DNA of 64,000 bases from Limnephilus marmoratus (GCA_917880885.1 OU862919.1:15022001-15086000), one strand, 5' to 3'; numbered from the stretch's first letter, positions 42,659 to 54,339 are shown. A program made the numbers and translations. The notes: generated by a model from the letters alone, not told the origin.

Positions 42659-43834
42659 ATGTCAACTCCTATCCCAAACATCAACAACGCCTCTAAAGAG
42701 GATCTCATAAAAGAATTATCAAGTCGTTCTCTTGAACCGGCACCCACCTCTCACGCGTTGCGCTCGCAGGCGCGTGCATTTAATAAGGCACTTAAGATGC
42801 CAACAATATCAGAAACAGATATGGATTCTTCAGATTCGGATTCTGAGAACCAGACCGTTGACAACCCTACAATAATTAAACACACAAAAATTATTTATAG
42901 AGAATCACCCACCATCAATGTGGAAAATTGGAAGATAAAATTTGATGGAAAATCGAGCATAAGAGAATTTCTCTTGTTGATTGAAGAAAAATGTAGGACG
43001 AAAAATTTTAGTCAGGATAATTTAGTTCGCGTTTTTCCTGATCTGTTAGATGGACTAGCACTACTTTGGTTCAGGTCAATATATCATCCGGACTTGAAAT
43101 GGGACGAGCTGTCTAAACTTTTGATCAATCAATTTGAGGCAAATGACCTACAAACGGACTTAAAAGTAAAACTTTTCAACATGACGCAACCAAAAGGTAT
43201 GTCAGTCCTTGAGTTTTCACTTAGAATGAAATCTCTAAATAACATGCTAGAAGCTAAACTTCCTGAGCAGGAACTTTTGCGGCTTGCCAAAAAGGCTTTG
43301 CTTCCAATGTACACTAACTTATTAGTTTCTAGAGATATTTTTACATTCGAACAGTTAACAACTTACGCAGGAAACTTAGAGTCTTATGCGACACCACCGG
43401 AGGAATTTGCTACTTCTTCTTCTTCTTTTTCAAACAAATTTGAAAAAAGCAATAACTATACTACTAATAAAGAAGAGAGATTTGGGCCTACCAATAAAAC
43501 TTTGTCAAACAATAATACCGGTACTTATAAACGTACAGGGTTTTCTTATAATAATTATAAACAATCTTCTAATGGCAATAGTTATAGTCATGCTGGGCGT
43601 AACTACAGTAACACCAATGCGGGTTACAACAATAACAAACCTCCGTCTTCTTTCAATGGAAATAGTCTAAATACCGAAGGAACTTCTAGAACCATTGTTA
43701 GGAATCAATTTTGTCTTTATTGTAAGAAACCGGGACATGTTGTAGCGGACTGTAAAAGAAAAGCCGCAGCGGGAAATAATCCAAAAGTGGGAGCGGTTAA
43801 AGGAAGAATTAATAATAACAAGTCGGAAAACTAG
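42659..43834 (+). CDS. Gag polyprotein (capsid/nucleocapsid)
   Basis: 391 residues starting at ATG 42659. A capsid-like central region carries LLIEEKCRTK, LLDGLALLWFRSIYHPDLKW and VLEFSLRMKSLNNML, typical of the Retrotrans_gag fold. Residues about 240-345 are Asn/Ser/Tyr-rich and of low complexity. A single CCHC zinc knuckle (CLYCKKPGHVVADC, C-x2-C-x4-H-x4-C) lies near residues 352-365 and binds RNA. The frame ends at TAG 43832-43834; pol follows in the -1 frame and overlaps the last 16 nt. No frameshift or internal stop, consistent with a recent insertion. Confidence 0.92.
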   Translation: MSTPIPNINNASKEDLIKELSSRSLEPAPTSHALRSQARAFNKALKMPTISETDMDSSDSDSENQTVDNPTIIKHTKIIYRESPTINVENWKIKFDGKSSIREFLLLIEEKCRTKNFSQDNLVRVFPDLLDGLALLWFRSIYHPDLKWDELSKLLINQFEANDLQTDLKVKLFNMTQPKGMSVLEFSLRMKSLNNMLEAKLPEQELLRLAKKALLPMYTNLLVSRDIFTFEQLTTYAGNLESYATPPEEFATSSSSFSNKFEKSNNYTTNKEERFGPTNKTLSNNNTGTYKRTGFSYNNYKQSSNGNSYSHAGRNYSNTNAGYNNNKPPSSFNGNSLNTEGTSRTIVRNQFCLYCKKPGHVVADCKRKAAAGNNPKVGAVKGRINNNKSEN

Positions 43835-46800
43835 GGCGGAGTCTCTCTTACCACGTCCCATCCTATGCGCAGAGGAATCGGGAATGGAAGAGTTGGCTCC
43901 GACTAGTCCATCAGTTTCTCTCAGTCCCATCACCTGGAACAGTGGGCCCACTGCCACAGGGGATGGAGATTGAAAACGATGGTCGTCCTTATGCAAATGT
44001 ATATATATTTAACAATTTTTACAGCGCACTGTTGGACAGTGGCGCCTCATTATCGTGTTTGGGAGGTGATAGTTATAAGATTTTTATTAAGTTAGGTATA
44101 GAATTAGTTAAGGTTAATTTTAGTGTATCAACAGCGGACGGTGCGAATCAGCCAGTCCTGGGTACAATGTCGTTGCCGGTGACGTACAAATCAATTACCC
44201 ATATAATACTTTTCTACGTCATCCCGACATTGTCACCATCGTTTATCCTAGGTATAGACTTTTGGAAGCAGTTCCATATCGCACCGGAGCTGTTTTCAAA
44301 AGCTATTGGTCCTACTTCGGAAAACAAAATTAATGGGTTGCGGGCAATTCAGCCAGCCTCTTCCTTAAGTCCCTCAGAGAATCAGGCACTCTCTGCTATT
44401 ATTAAAAAATTTGAATCGATTTCTTTCGAGAAGCGTGGCTTAGGCCTGACGCATTTAGTCAAACACAAGATTAATACAACAGGGCCTCCGATCAAACAAA
44501 GGTATTATCCTTTGTCTCCAGCAAGACAAAAACAATTAGAATTAGAAGTGGATGAAATGCTAAAATTAGGAGTAATACGTCCCTCACGTTCTCCATGGTC
44601 GAGTCCAGTATTAATCGTTACAAAAAAAGACGGTACCGGTCGTTTTTGCTTAGACTCTCGCAAAATCAATAATGTCACGATTCGCGACGCGTACCCTTTG
44701 CCATATATATCGCGGATTCTAGACAAGCTAGGTGGAGCTAGGTACGTCTCTTCTATAGACCTTTCAAAGGCTTTTTGGCAAATTGCCTTAGACAAGGACT
44801 CTTGTGAGAAAACAGCTTTCGTCGTCCCTGGACGGGGTTTGTTTGAGTTCACCCGTATGCCTTTCGGACTGAAAAACGCCCCTAGTGAGTTGCAAAGACT
44901 GGCAGATGTTCTTTTTGGTCCGGAATTCGACGATAATGCTTTTTGCTATCTGGATGATTTGATCTTAATATCAGAAGATTTGGAGTCACATCTTAATCTA
45001 TTAAACCGTGTATACGAACGTTTGCGAGACGCAGGTCTTACCATAAACTTAAAAAAATCCGAGTTTTGCAAATCAGAACTTAAATATTTAGGGTATTTAG
45101 TAGATTCGCAGGGTCTCCGTACGGATCCAATAAAAATAGAAAGCATCAAAAATTTCCCAGTCCCAAAAAATGCAAAACAAATCCGGGCATTCATTGGTTT
45201 GTGCGGTTACTTTAGAAGGTTCATTAAAGGATTTTCGGGAATAGCTGCCCCTCTTACTAAACTCACAGGTTCTAAAAATGGAATTAGTAATTTCAAGTGG
45301 TCTCAGGAAGCTGAAACTGCTTTTAAAGATTTAAAACGCGCGTTGACTACGGCTCCAGTTTTATGCTGCCCGGATTTCACCAGGCCTTTCTCTATCCATT
45401 GCGACGCGAGCTCCGCAGGGATTGGAGGAGTTTTGATCCAAGACGTAGACGGGCAAGAGCATCCCATCGCTTATTACTCACGTTGCTTAAACGTTCATGA
45501 AAGAAATTATGGCATCACTGAACGGGAACTCTTAGCTGTGCTAGACTCGGTGACTCACTTTAGACCGTATATAGAAGGAGCTCATTTTTCAGTAGTTACT
45601 GACCACTCAAGCTTGAAATGGCTGGGGTCCTTGTCCAACCCTAGTGGCCGTCTTGCACGGTGGAGCTCTCGCCTTTCGCAATTTTCTTTTGACGTTGTCC
45701 ATCGCAAAGGGACACAACATGTTGTTCCAGACGTGCTATCACGAATGGACCTTGCCGTATTATCAGGTGTGGACACTGAACATACAAAGGATACGTGGTA
45801 TTTGAAAGCCTGGAAAGGATGCCAAGATTTTCCACAACGTTTCCAGAACTTTCAAATGCGTAATAATGAATTGTTCCGACACACAAAGACTAGTCTAGCT
45901 CTGTGCGAGGATACTGCCTGGAAGAGGGTAGTTCCGCAGGAAGGTAGACAGGCAATTCTTTCAAATTTACACGAGTCTTCGCGAGCTTGTCATCCTGGGG
46001 TATTCAAAACCTATAAAAAGGTGCAATTGCGTTACTATTGGCCTAATATGTATAAGGATGTTAAGCAATTTGTTAATCGTTGTACAGTCTGCAAGGCCCA
46101 CAAAATAAGTACAGCCCCACCTAACGGCATCTCTTCAAACCCAAAAAAGGTCACACGACCCTTGCAAATGTTGTCGATAGATTTAGTAGGTCCTTTACCT
46201 AGGAGTTACTCAGGTTTTACCGTAATCTTATCATGTGTAGACGTTTTTTCTAAATTTACATGGCTATTTCCGCTGCGCAATGGCACCGCGAGAAGCATAA
46301 TTAAAATCTTAGAAGAAAACATCTTTCTTGTTCACGGCGTACCACGAACTATCGTCTGTGATAATGGTCGTCAATTTGTTTCGAAAGAATTTAAGGGCTT
46401 ACTTAGTAGTTATAACATACCACCACCATTTTACAATTCGTCTTATACGCCTCAAAACAATGTAGTCGAACGTTATAATCAAACCTTGGGTACGGCGTTA
46501 TCGATCCTTGTTGAATCAGACCACCGAAATTGGTCCAAATTTCTTCCGCAAGTTCAATCGGCTATGAATAACACGGTAAACTGCGCTACAGGTTATACAC
46601 CTTATTTCCTGATGCACGGTCGGGAGCAGATACTGGACGGTGATCTGCACCGTAATCCAATAGCGGATGAGGAATCCAATTCGCAAGTGGGTGCTCAACC
46701 TAAAGCTTATGCACAGAAACTAGAAGAGTTGTCTTCGATTTACGAGCAAGTCTCGAATGCTCTTCTTAAAGCTTATCAAAAAGGAGCTGACCATTACAAC

Positions 46801-47031
46801 CTGCGCAGAAAACACATCACCTATCAGGTTGGTGATGTGGTGTGGCGGAGAAATTTTGCACAATCTAACGCATTGAATTATTTCGCACAGAAATTGGCAC
46901 CTCGGTTTGTTCAGAATGTGGTAGTAAAGAAAAAATCCAATCTAATCTATACGCTTGCAGACTTAAACGGAAAAGTTGCGGGTGATTTTCATGTGAAGGA
47001 TATAGTAAAATCAAATAATATACCAGTATAG
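43819..47031 (+). CDS. Pol polyprotein (protease, reverse transcriptase, RNase H, integrase)
   Basis: The pol frame opens at 43819, just after TAA, and overlaps the gag end by 16 nt. There is no ATG near its start, so expression by -1 ribosomal frameshift is expected. The open frame runs about 1070 codons. Order: aspartic protease (LLDSGAS, about 44033-44053); RT with KKDGTGRFCLDSRKIN, SSIDLSKAFWQI, MPFGLKNAPSELQRL and YLDDLIL (44947-44967); RNase H (IHCDASSAGIGGVLI); integrase HHCC zinc finger (H...H then CTVCKAH, about 45970-46100) and D,D,E core (SIDLVGP, CDNGRQF, PQNNVVERYNQ). All catalytic residues are visible. No env follows. Confidence 0.93.
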   Translation, partial: QVGKLGRSLSYHVPSYAQRNREWKSWLRLVHQFLSVPSPGTVGPLPQGMEIENDGRPYANVYIFNNFYSALLDSGASLSCLGGDSYKIFIKLGIELVKVNFSVSTADGANQPVLGTMSLPVTYKSITHIILFYVIPTLSPSFILGIDFWKQFHIAPELFSKAIGPTSENKINGLRAIQPASSLSPSENQALSAIIKKFESISFEKRGLGLTHLVKHKINTTGPPIKQRYYPLSPARQKQLELEVDEMLKLGVIRPSRSPWSSPVLIVTKKDGTGRFCLDSRKINNVTIRDAYPLPYISRILDKLGGARYVSSIDLSKAFWQIALDKDSCEKTAFVVPGRGLFEFTRMPFGLKNAPSELQRLADVLFGPEFDDNAFCYLDDLILISEDLESHLNLLNRVYERLRDAGLTINLKKSEFCKSELKYLGYLVDSQGLRTDPIKIESIKNFPVPKNAKQIRAFIGLCGYFRRFIKGFSGIAAPLTKLTGSKNGISNFKWSQEAETAFKDLKRALTTAPVLCCPDFTRPFSIHCDASSAGIGGVLIQDVDGQEHPIAYYSRCLNVHERNYGITERELLAVLDSVTHFRPYIEGAHFSVVTDHSSLKWLGSLSNPSGRLARWSSRLSQFSFDVVHRKGTQHVVPDVLSRMDLAVLSGVDTEHTKDTWYLKAWKGCQDFPQRFQNFQMRNNELFRHTKTSLALCEDTAWKRVVPQEGRQAILSNLHESSRACHPGVFKTYKKVQLRYYWPNMYKDVKQFVNRCTVCKAHKISTAPPNGISSNPKKVTRPLQMLSIDLVGPLPRSYSGFTVILSCVDVFSKFTWLFPLRNGTARSIIKILEENIFLVHGVPRTIVCDNGRQFVSKEFKGLLSSYNIPPPFYNSSYTPQNNVVERYNQTLGTALSILVESDHRNWSKFLPQVQSAMNNTVNCATGYTPYFLMHGREQILDGDLHRNPIADEESNSQVGAQPKAYAQKLEELSSIYEQVSNALLKAYQKGADHYNLRRKHITYQVGDVVWRRNFAQSNALNYFAQKLAPRFVQNVVVKKKSNLIYTLADLNGKVAGDFHVKDIVKSNNIPV
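43825..43834 (+). promoter_or_regulatory. Candidate -1 frameshift site between gag and pol
   Basis: GGAAAACTAG: the gag codons GAA AAC stand directly before the TAG stop, and slipping back one base enters the pol frame. The heptamer is not the ideal X-XXY-YYZ form because its first triplet is GGA. No pseudoknot was modelled. Confidence 0.45.
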
Positions 47032-48520
47032 TCTTATTGTGGCAATACTTCGGAGGGTCTGGCCATCCCTACCGAATACTGCAAATTATCTTATTTACTA
47101 GTTAATATTTAATGCTTGGGAGTTTTAACCCGGCCTGATCAACCGAGTTGAAACGACCCGACATTCTGACAGTCAAAGTCCTGTCACAGGAATATTTCTT
47201 TTTGTTCGTTCATGTTTTTGGAGGGGGTGCGTTTATGCAAACTCATGTAGTATTTATGATTCATTGCAATCAAAATCCACTCTAGTAAGATTAACTCGAG
47301 TTGTTTTATAAGTTCTTACTTTCGTTAGGCGTAATTATTTATTGTTATTTATTCGAAATTAATTTAGTAACATTTTTTTTTTTTGGACTGAGCACGAGCA
47401 AGCAAACAGGATGAATGACATAATTTGTTTTATATTACGTTTGTTAACCTCGAATACAATTGGAACACATGCCCACTTCCAATTGTGTTCAGGGTACATC
47501 CCATTGAACTGCGTTCATGGTTATTAAATTTTGTATTTATTATTAAGTTTTGTCTCGAAACACACAGGGATGCCAGTCCTACACCTCTATGTGTTTTGAG
47601 CATTGTTTTCTTTTTGTTTATCTCTTTCAATATGAAACATGACTGTTTTCAAATATAAATAAATTCTGAGAAATATTGTAAGTTCAACACGTAGTAACCA
47701 CTTATATGCTTGCGAATATACAAAGAGAATAGTTTAGTAATATACATATTATTTTGTTAAATTTATTGATTAGTTTTAGTACCTATGATGCTACTTTACT
47801 TCATACACTCACCCGTACGACCGATTTAGGTAGAATAGGAAACTCTTCGTAGTGAACAATTTTATTTTTCCTAAAAGGGACGTAAATTCAGTGAAGTGAG
47901 GGTTGCTTGCACCCTAAAGTGTTGCCTAAATGGCTTTCTAAAACCCTATTATGGGTCAGTGATGCATTAATGCATATGGTTGTGTATAATTTTTGTGCTG
48001 GACACACAAAGGTATAGATAAGTTAAGGATGTGTTGTCCACTGATTAGTGTTTAAACTTACATAATTAATGATGATTATGCTGTATATGTAACGTTAACG
48101 GTAGTCCAAGACATAAGTCAGCCGTTCTTCACCCAGTATCTTCAATGCTGTGGGTGTTTACGGACCCCGTTCACGGAACATTAGTTCACCATGTTCTTAA
48201 TATTAAGTTCTTTTAGTTTTAAGTTCTTTTAGTTGTAAGCTATGTTTAAATAAGAATGGTTGCATCGCAAGCCCGTCCATCGCGCCTTACGCATGATGGA
48301 GTGCGATCGGAGTTGCGGCACACCCATTCGCTATTACTATTTAATCTATGTTTGATCTACTAATCACTTTTTTTTTTTTACTGCTGTCTACTAATGATTG
48401 CTAGAATATGTTTGAATAATTTTTTTTAGGCCCTGTGACCGACCTTTTTTTTAGATTAGGGGTAGGAACCTTATTAGTTGTTATGTTCGTGGGCGAACAT
48501 TTTTGTGGCGAGGGGGGTAA
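47032..48520 (+). other. Retrotransposon 3' non-coding segment and purine tract
   Basis: About 1.49 kb between pol stop and 3' LTR. Small open frames (for example 47425-47658) show no Env-like features. The polypurine tract GAGGGGGGTAA lies at 48510-48520 against the LTR. Confidence 0.65.
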
Positions 48521-49818
48521 TGTTATGATGTGGATGCATCATTACATATAAATTACTTTAATTTATTACTCGGATAGGCAGGTACCTTTATTTGAAGGAT
48601 GGTAATAGTTTATTCGAGATACTCGGCAGGTTGGCAGACTGAGCGGAAACGGGTTTTGTTTTTGAAACGGCACTCTGGACGAGAGAGAACACGGGAGGAC
48701 GCCGTGTTTTTCTCGGGCACAGTCACCTAGCGATTTAAGTTTCATAATGTAAAATATACCGGAACAATACGACTCCGCGTTGCAAAGAGATCCGTACCTT
48801 ATGTGTAAATAACGGGATTAACCTAAAGATCCGAATTGTTCGGCCCGGAATTAACGAAGTTTTCGGTTCATCAATGGCCGTCGGCGCCTCGTGCGACGAG
48901 AATAAGTAATGCCGTTTATCTAGCTGATCTGGCGACTGGGAAAGTGCAATTGGCGAACATGGACTCCCGCTACACCTCGCAAGCCACGGCGAAGTTTATT
49001 TAATTAGTGTTCGGAGTTTTAACTTTAACATCCGCCGCCTACTGAGGCGTTCATATAAAAAACCCGCGTACTTGATTTTGATACGCAGAACAGACCGTTC
49101 CGGTTCACCGCAACCCCGGATTCGTCGCCGACTCCGTCTGTCAACAAATCCCGTAGGCATCCATCTATTTGGGGCTTGATGGCCTCGTAGGACGGGCATC
49201 ATACTGCTGGCCAGGCTGGCGCAATACACCGGATCATTTCTCATCGTCCTGATGCTCCCAGGGGGGTTTGGCATCGCGACCTCAGCAGGATCACATCAGG
49301 ACCACCTCTTGGATGCTGGACGAAGCACCAAGCTCCACTACGTGCATCATGCCTGCCCGCAGGCACTTAATCCGAATTAGCTAGTTTTCAAGGTCATGGT
49401 CGCAATACAGGGGTGAGTTTTCAGTAGTGTATTTTTTCCCTTGTAAAATTGGTTTATAATACCGTATTGTTTTAAATGTTCGATATTGTAAATATAGAAA
49501 ATATTGATTCAAATCTCTTTGTTATTTCATATCGATACACTGTAGTTCCTAATGATGAGTAAAGAAGTGATTGTCATAGTGCCCACGCTCCCTGGGAAGA
49601 ATTAAATGCTCTCCGTCGTTCTAGGAAGAAGGCGTAGTGAATTCAACTGTGGACATATTCTGTCTTGAACAGGATTTGGCGCTCTATTAATAGAAAAGTA
49701 CGCAGTTGTATTCATCCCGTCTTCTTCCCTCTCAGCTAGCCACATCATATGGCTCCTTACGCCATTTTGCACGTAATAATTGCCGTTTCAACGTGAATTA
49801 TAAGATATTCACATAACA
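48521..49818 (+). repeat. 3' LTR
   Basis: 1298 bp, the same length as the 5' LTR, with no difference noticed by eye. Followed by CACT, the target duplication. Confidence 0.95.
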
Positions 49819-49879
49819 CACTGATTAAAACACGATCACACAATAGATTGGTTACTTTCATAATAGTTTCGAGTAATAG

Positions 49880-50735
49880 TAATCAATACATTGGTTTCAT
49901 CAATAATTTGGGTGAGTGCACCGGTAAAGGCCCTTTCATTATTTTTGATCCAAATTTTTATATTATCTTTGAAATTTTTTTGTGTATCTCATTTTTTTAA
50001 TCTATCTGGAAGAATGTTGTAAAGTTGCAAGATATGTGAAGTTTCGTTGACCAAAATTAGTATGTGTTGTGGGAATTTGTAGTTAGTCTTTGTTATTGTT
50101 TCGAGTACAGCGATTATTTAATCTTTTTTCAAAGTATTTACGTATATTTGTGTATAGATGAGTGAGGATTGTTTTTGCGTATATCTGCCGAATGTCAAAC
50201 ACATTCATAATATTAAAGATTAAGTTAGAGTCTGTTATTAGAGGTAGTCTAGGTATATTTATAGTAGGTATAGGTATAGTAGGTATAGTAGGTATATTTA
50301 TCTAGGTATATTTGTAATAGTTTTCTGTGCCTTTATGATAGGGTCTAGTGCAGGTACAGTGCCACCTCCCCATGCTCTGATACCATACTCAATAATTGAT
50401 TGACAGAATCTGCCAATCAATTATAGAATATTTGAGGTCTGACTGCAAGATAAATTATTTTCAGGTGTTGTCAGTCGAGAAAGTTTCGTATCATTCTGAA
50501 AAAGTGCGTGGTTTTTCTTATTTTGTTTGCAATTATTTGAGTGTGAATATCCATTCGAGACATGGATCAATGGTGAGGCCGAGGTACTTCATCTGTGTAG
50601 TACGCTCAATGTATATTCATTGGAAATTAAACATGTGTGTATTCTAATAGAGGCATCATCGTGAGGTTGTCCTGTAATATTTATGCTTGATGTGACATAT
50701 TTAGTTTTCTCGGTATTTAGGTCTTATTAGTTATA
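49880..50735 (-). pseudogene. Jockey-like LINE ORF2 fragment, minus strand
   Basis: From high to low coordinates the reading gives EKTKYVTSSIN, then with frameshifts IRIHTCLI, and CQSIIEYGIRAWGGGTVPAL with PIIKAQKTIT near 50320-50400, then pieces of the C-terminus (QRNF-type motif near 50055). Heavily decayed. Confidence 0.6.
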
Positions 50736-51059
50736 TTTATGTCATCTTATTTATAATAGATAGAGGTGAAATAGTTTTTTAAATTATTTGGAAATATAAA
50801 GTTTTAAAGAATGAAGTTTAAAATAAAGGTTGAGATAGCATATCAGACGAGGATGAGTTGAGGGAGAGGGGTAGAAAGCGGATTGGGGTTATATGGGGAG
50901 AAAGGGTATATATTTCTTTTTTAATTTAATATTAGACACTATACCTATTCCATTTTTATGTAGAATATATACTCCTATATTCACATTATTAATTCGGTAA
51001 ATTAGTATTCTTTCGGCAAATTCTGACAGCGTTACACATCTGATCTATGTTTTATTTTA
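50736..51059. other. AT-rich DNA, nothing recognised
   Basis: No supported feature. Confidence 0.4.
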
Positions 51060-51094
51060 TTCTAATTTATTTATTTTCCTCGTGGTTTTCCTTA

Positions 51095-51420
51095 AATATG
51101 TATTTGGCTATGCAGTGACAGAGGCATAACAAAGACCACCAAGATGAGAGTCGTCCGGGTATTGATTTTCCCCATAATTCTTTTCGGTTCGGAAACATGG
51201 ACACACAGAGCCAGCGAAAGAAATCGAATAGACGCCCTTGAATGTGGTGCCGGAGAAAATCCACAGTAGGCTTTCAGTCATCTTATTTTGAGGACTCCAA
51301 CTTAGAGATACACATATTTACTGGCAAAGATGAAGGCAGAAGAAGCAGAGGAAGGTCACCAATGCGCTGGAGTGAACAAATATAACTAGCGTCTGGTGCG
51401 TCGGTGTCCGCAGCTCTCCA
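51095..51420 (+). pseudogene. LINE ORF C-terminal fragment (RTE/CRACK-like)
   Basis: Plus-strand reading TKTTKMRVVRVLIFPIILFG followed by SETWTHRASERNRIDALE and, after frameshifts, GRRSRGRSPMRWSEQI. This is the same block type as 6775-7055 and 38941-39150. Confidence 0.75.
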
Positions 51421-52420
51421 CGCAGCACAGGACCATGAGGAGAGGAGGAACCTTGTCCACCATGGAAATTGGAGTAGGGGTCACGATCCTCAGCAATGAG
51501 GAACCGACTTGAGCAGTATATATTTGATCGGGCATTCATTGCAATGAAAGCGGTAGATGCCAGAATGGGTTAATATATTTTCATTAAAGAAATAAGGTAA
51601 GCACATTAAATTAAATAGTAACCACTTTAAATTACAAAATAATTTGTAAAAAAAAAGTATTAAAAAATCAAAATAAAGAAACGTGAAAAAAAAATATATT
51701 AAGCAAATACTGTTCAATGTAACTACGCACACAAATACTGTTCAAATTAACTATGTATAACAAACAAACACCGTTCTAAGATCTGAAAGCCAAAATCGTT
51801 TTAATTTATCTTTTCATGAGTACCTGGCTATTCAGATCTGGTCACCAAACACCGCTAAAGCCAATTCAATCAACGATTCGATTTGTAATGAATAGTCTTT
51901 CACCAGGTCGATGCTGAAAGTAGCTACCACTCTGGAACGTGCCGCAAATATACTATATATTATTTCAAATGCATAAATTCTGAAATAACATAAACTAACC
52001 AAATAAAATTTACTCGCGTATTAATGAAAAATAGATATTTTGTGGACATATGAATCCGCGATCTCTGGCTTCATAGTCGAGTACCTTATCCGCTTGACCG
52101 TGGAGGTAATCTGACTGCAAATTTTCACTCCAAAATTTATTGACATAAACCAAATTTTTGGTGGTTGCACAATAGCTTTTAAAAAAATTGAATGAACCGT
52201 TTTTCAAATGATTGCAAATAAAAAGATTCTATTATAACTAGTCTCAATTCTATAATTTAAAAGAAAAGCGTGGTCTCTTTTTACAAAGTGCATTCAAATT
52301 ACCCGTTAATTCAGTGCTTAACGTCGTGTGACAGCGAGTTTCGATGACTTAATAGACTGGAAACTCTGTACACACGGCAATGAAAAGTGTTTTTGTGACA
52401 ATTTCCCTCCACAGCGGCAC
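51421..52420. other. Intergenic DNA with SINE and tRNA-like scraps
   Basis: 51817-51885 is a minus-strand copy of the SINE-like body (GAGTACCTGGCTATTCAGAT). On the minus strand, about 52108-52045 is a tRNA-like head (GGTCAAGCGGATAAGG and GATCGCGGATTCA). No coding supported. Confidence 0.45.
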
Positions 52421-53190
52421 GTTTTTATAACCCACTGTTAATTAATTCTGTTTGCATAATAGACCTAATGGCTCTGCGGTCTCGTTTTTTAGTCTTAATT
52501 AACGAAGCCTGGAGGATATCAACTGCTATTAGGCTAATTGGCGTACCGTTGATAGCTCCGTTAACTCCCAGCGGTAGGATCATACATTTGTCCTCTTTCT
52601 TGCACAAGGAACAAAGTTTTTGGAACGAAATTCTTTAGCGATGTGTTTTTTATAAGAATTGCCCAAATTTTTGCTAACCTTTGGTTTTGCTGGCAAATGT
52701 AACCATTTACGTTGCGCGATGATTTTTTAAGTGAAACTTCTTTAGCGCCGTTAGTGACTTGAAATTCGGATGGAACGGAAATGCGTCACAACCCAGTTCT
52801 ACATAAATACTCGGTACTAACATAATGCTGTAAATTTGCACCTGGGTGCATGCCTTCCATAGCGTAGTTGGCAAGGTGCCTGACAAGTCTCAGCGGCCAG
52901 AGAGACAGACATCAAGCGAACTCGGGTCCGAATCCAACGAAATCCAAAAAAAAAAAATATTTTGTGAAAACAATATCCAACCTTCAAACACTTTAAAAAA
53001 ACAAGCAAAAGAAAAGAAAGCGACCTCTAGCGACTTTTTTGTTTCGCTTCTAGCGCGTGTGAATTACACGCTTGAATTTTTTTAGTGATTTTATCGAAGG
53101 AAGCAAATACTTTGGGGTATGACATTATATATTAAATGGAAAAAAAACGAGTGTGCTTTAGACCATACAACTGAAGAAAAACTTCTGCTC
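52421..53190. other. Intergenic DNA, nothing recognised
   Basis: Short open frames only; none shows a family motif. Confidence 0.4.
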
Positions 53191-53199
53191 CATCTATAT

Positions 53200-53560
53200 G
53201 ATAGGAAGAGAGAAAGAAAATGCGTGCACGCACTGCTCTCTCTTGCTCCTACAGTGTGATACAGACAATAGGCCTGCACTGTGTAACGTAACTGGCTATG
53301 AGAGAAAGAGAGAAAGAAAATGTATGCTCGCACCTCTCTCTCTTGCCCCTACGGTAATATACAAAACGTTCGCCTCGCTTTTCGTAACGCTCTTTCTTTC
53401 TCTTGCTCCTACAGTGTGATACAGACAATAGGCCTGCACTGTGTAACGTAACTGGCTATGAGCGAAAGAGAGAAAGAAAATGTGTGCTCGCACCTCCCTC
53501 TCTCGCTCGCCCCTACAGTAAAAAACGAAACGTTCACCTCGCTTTTGTAACGCTCTCGTC
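53200..53560 (+). repeat. Tandem array of ~160-bp units, about 2.3 copies
   Basis: CTCCTACAGTGTGATACAGA recurs at 53246 and 53406; GAGAGAAAGAAAATG at about 53207, 53306 and 53467. Purine-rich GA tracts alternate with CT tracts, so the array is partly self-complementary. Confidence 0.8.
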
Positions 53561-54018
53561 ACGCATTCGCCAGCTTACTCCCCAAGTCAAGCGTGCGTAA
53601 AGAAGTTTTGCTTCAAAAATTCAATTTGCAGAACACTACTTTTCTATTATTAATAAATTTAACAGCCGACCGGGTTTCGCTTAGCACAAGGTAAATGAAG
53701 TGCTTGTTTTTCAGGTCCGAAGTATGCCACTTGAGATAGCCATAACTCTTTCTTCGCCATCACTCGTTCATCTTGAAATTGAATGTCGCCATTTTATTAC
53801 GTTGAGCATTCACCCATTTGACAGAGGTCCAGGATTCGATCCCTAGTTGCGAGCGTTACCTTTTTATTGCATGTTTTTTTATTTTTTTTTTATTTCGTGT
53901 TTCGTTTAGATTTATTAACATTATATTCTTCTATTTATTTTTTTATTAATTTTATTTTAGTAATTTGTACATTTAAGTTTACAAATTTCTAATTAATTAT
54001 AGTATTTCATATTGCAAA

Positions 54019-54339
54019 CTAAATGTTATGTAATTTTATGTAGCTCCTACAATACGTCTTGAAATTTCCAATTGGTGTGGACTTTAAAGTTTCTGGTAGC
54101 TTGTTATATAACTTCATCCCTTTGTAAAGTAAACTGTTCTGCGTATTCGCCTTGTCCTTTTTTTGAATCCTGATTTCTTTGCACGTCCTTGTGTTATGTC
54201 TGTGAATGTCCTTGTTGAATATAATTTTATTTGAAAAGTATTTTGGTAAAATGTTGTCAACTATTTTATATATAAATATCATCGTATTAATTCTGTAATG
54301 AATTACATTGAAGCGTATCACTTTCAAAAGGTTATTCAA
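54019..54339 (-). pseudogene. LINE ORF2 C-terminal fragment
   Basis: FIYKIVDNILPKYFSNKIIF, HRHNTRTCKEIRI and SLLYKGMKLYNKLPETLKST before the stop. This is the standard end of jockey/CR1-type ORF2; it probably inserted antisense, 1 kb upstream of ALP2. Confidence 0.8.

Larger units (their letters stand above)
40254..49818 (+). mobile_element. Ty3/gypsy LTR retrotransposon, apparently complete and young
   Basis: The 9565-bp unit has two 1298-bp LTRs (TGTTATGATG...CACATAACA) that appear identical by eye, and a 4-bp target duplication CACT (40250-40253 and 49819-49822). Order: LTR, 5' leader, gag, pol (protease, RT, RNase H, integrase), a long 3' non-coding segment, a purine tract (GAGGGGGGTAA) and LTR. 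Protease-RT-RNaseH-integrase order defines Ty3/gypsy. No env was seen. Confidence 0.95.

Noticed and set aside
47425..47658. Possible env gene of the gypsy element
   Set aside because: Only 77 codons, with no signal peptide-surface-transmembrane arrangement.
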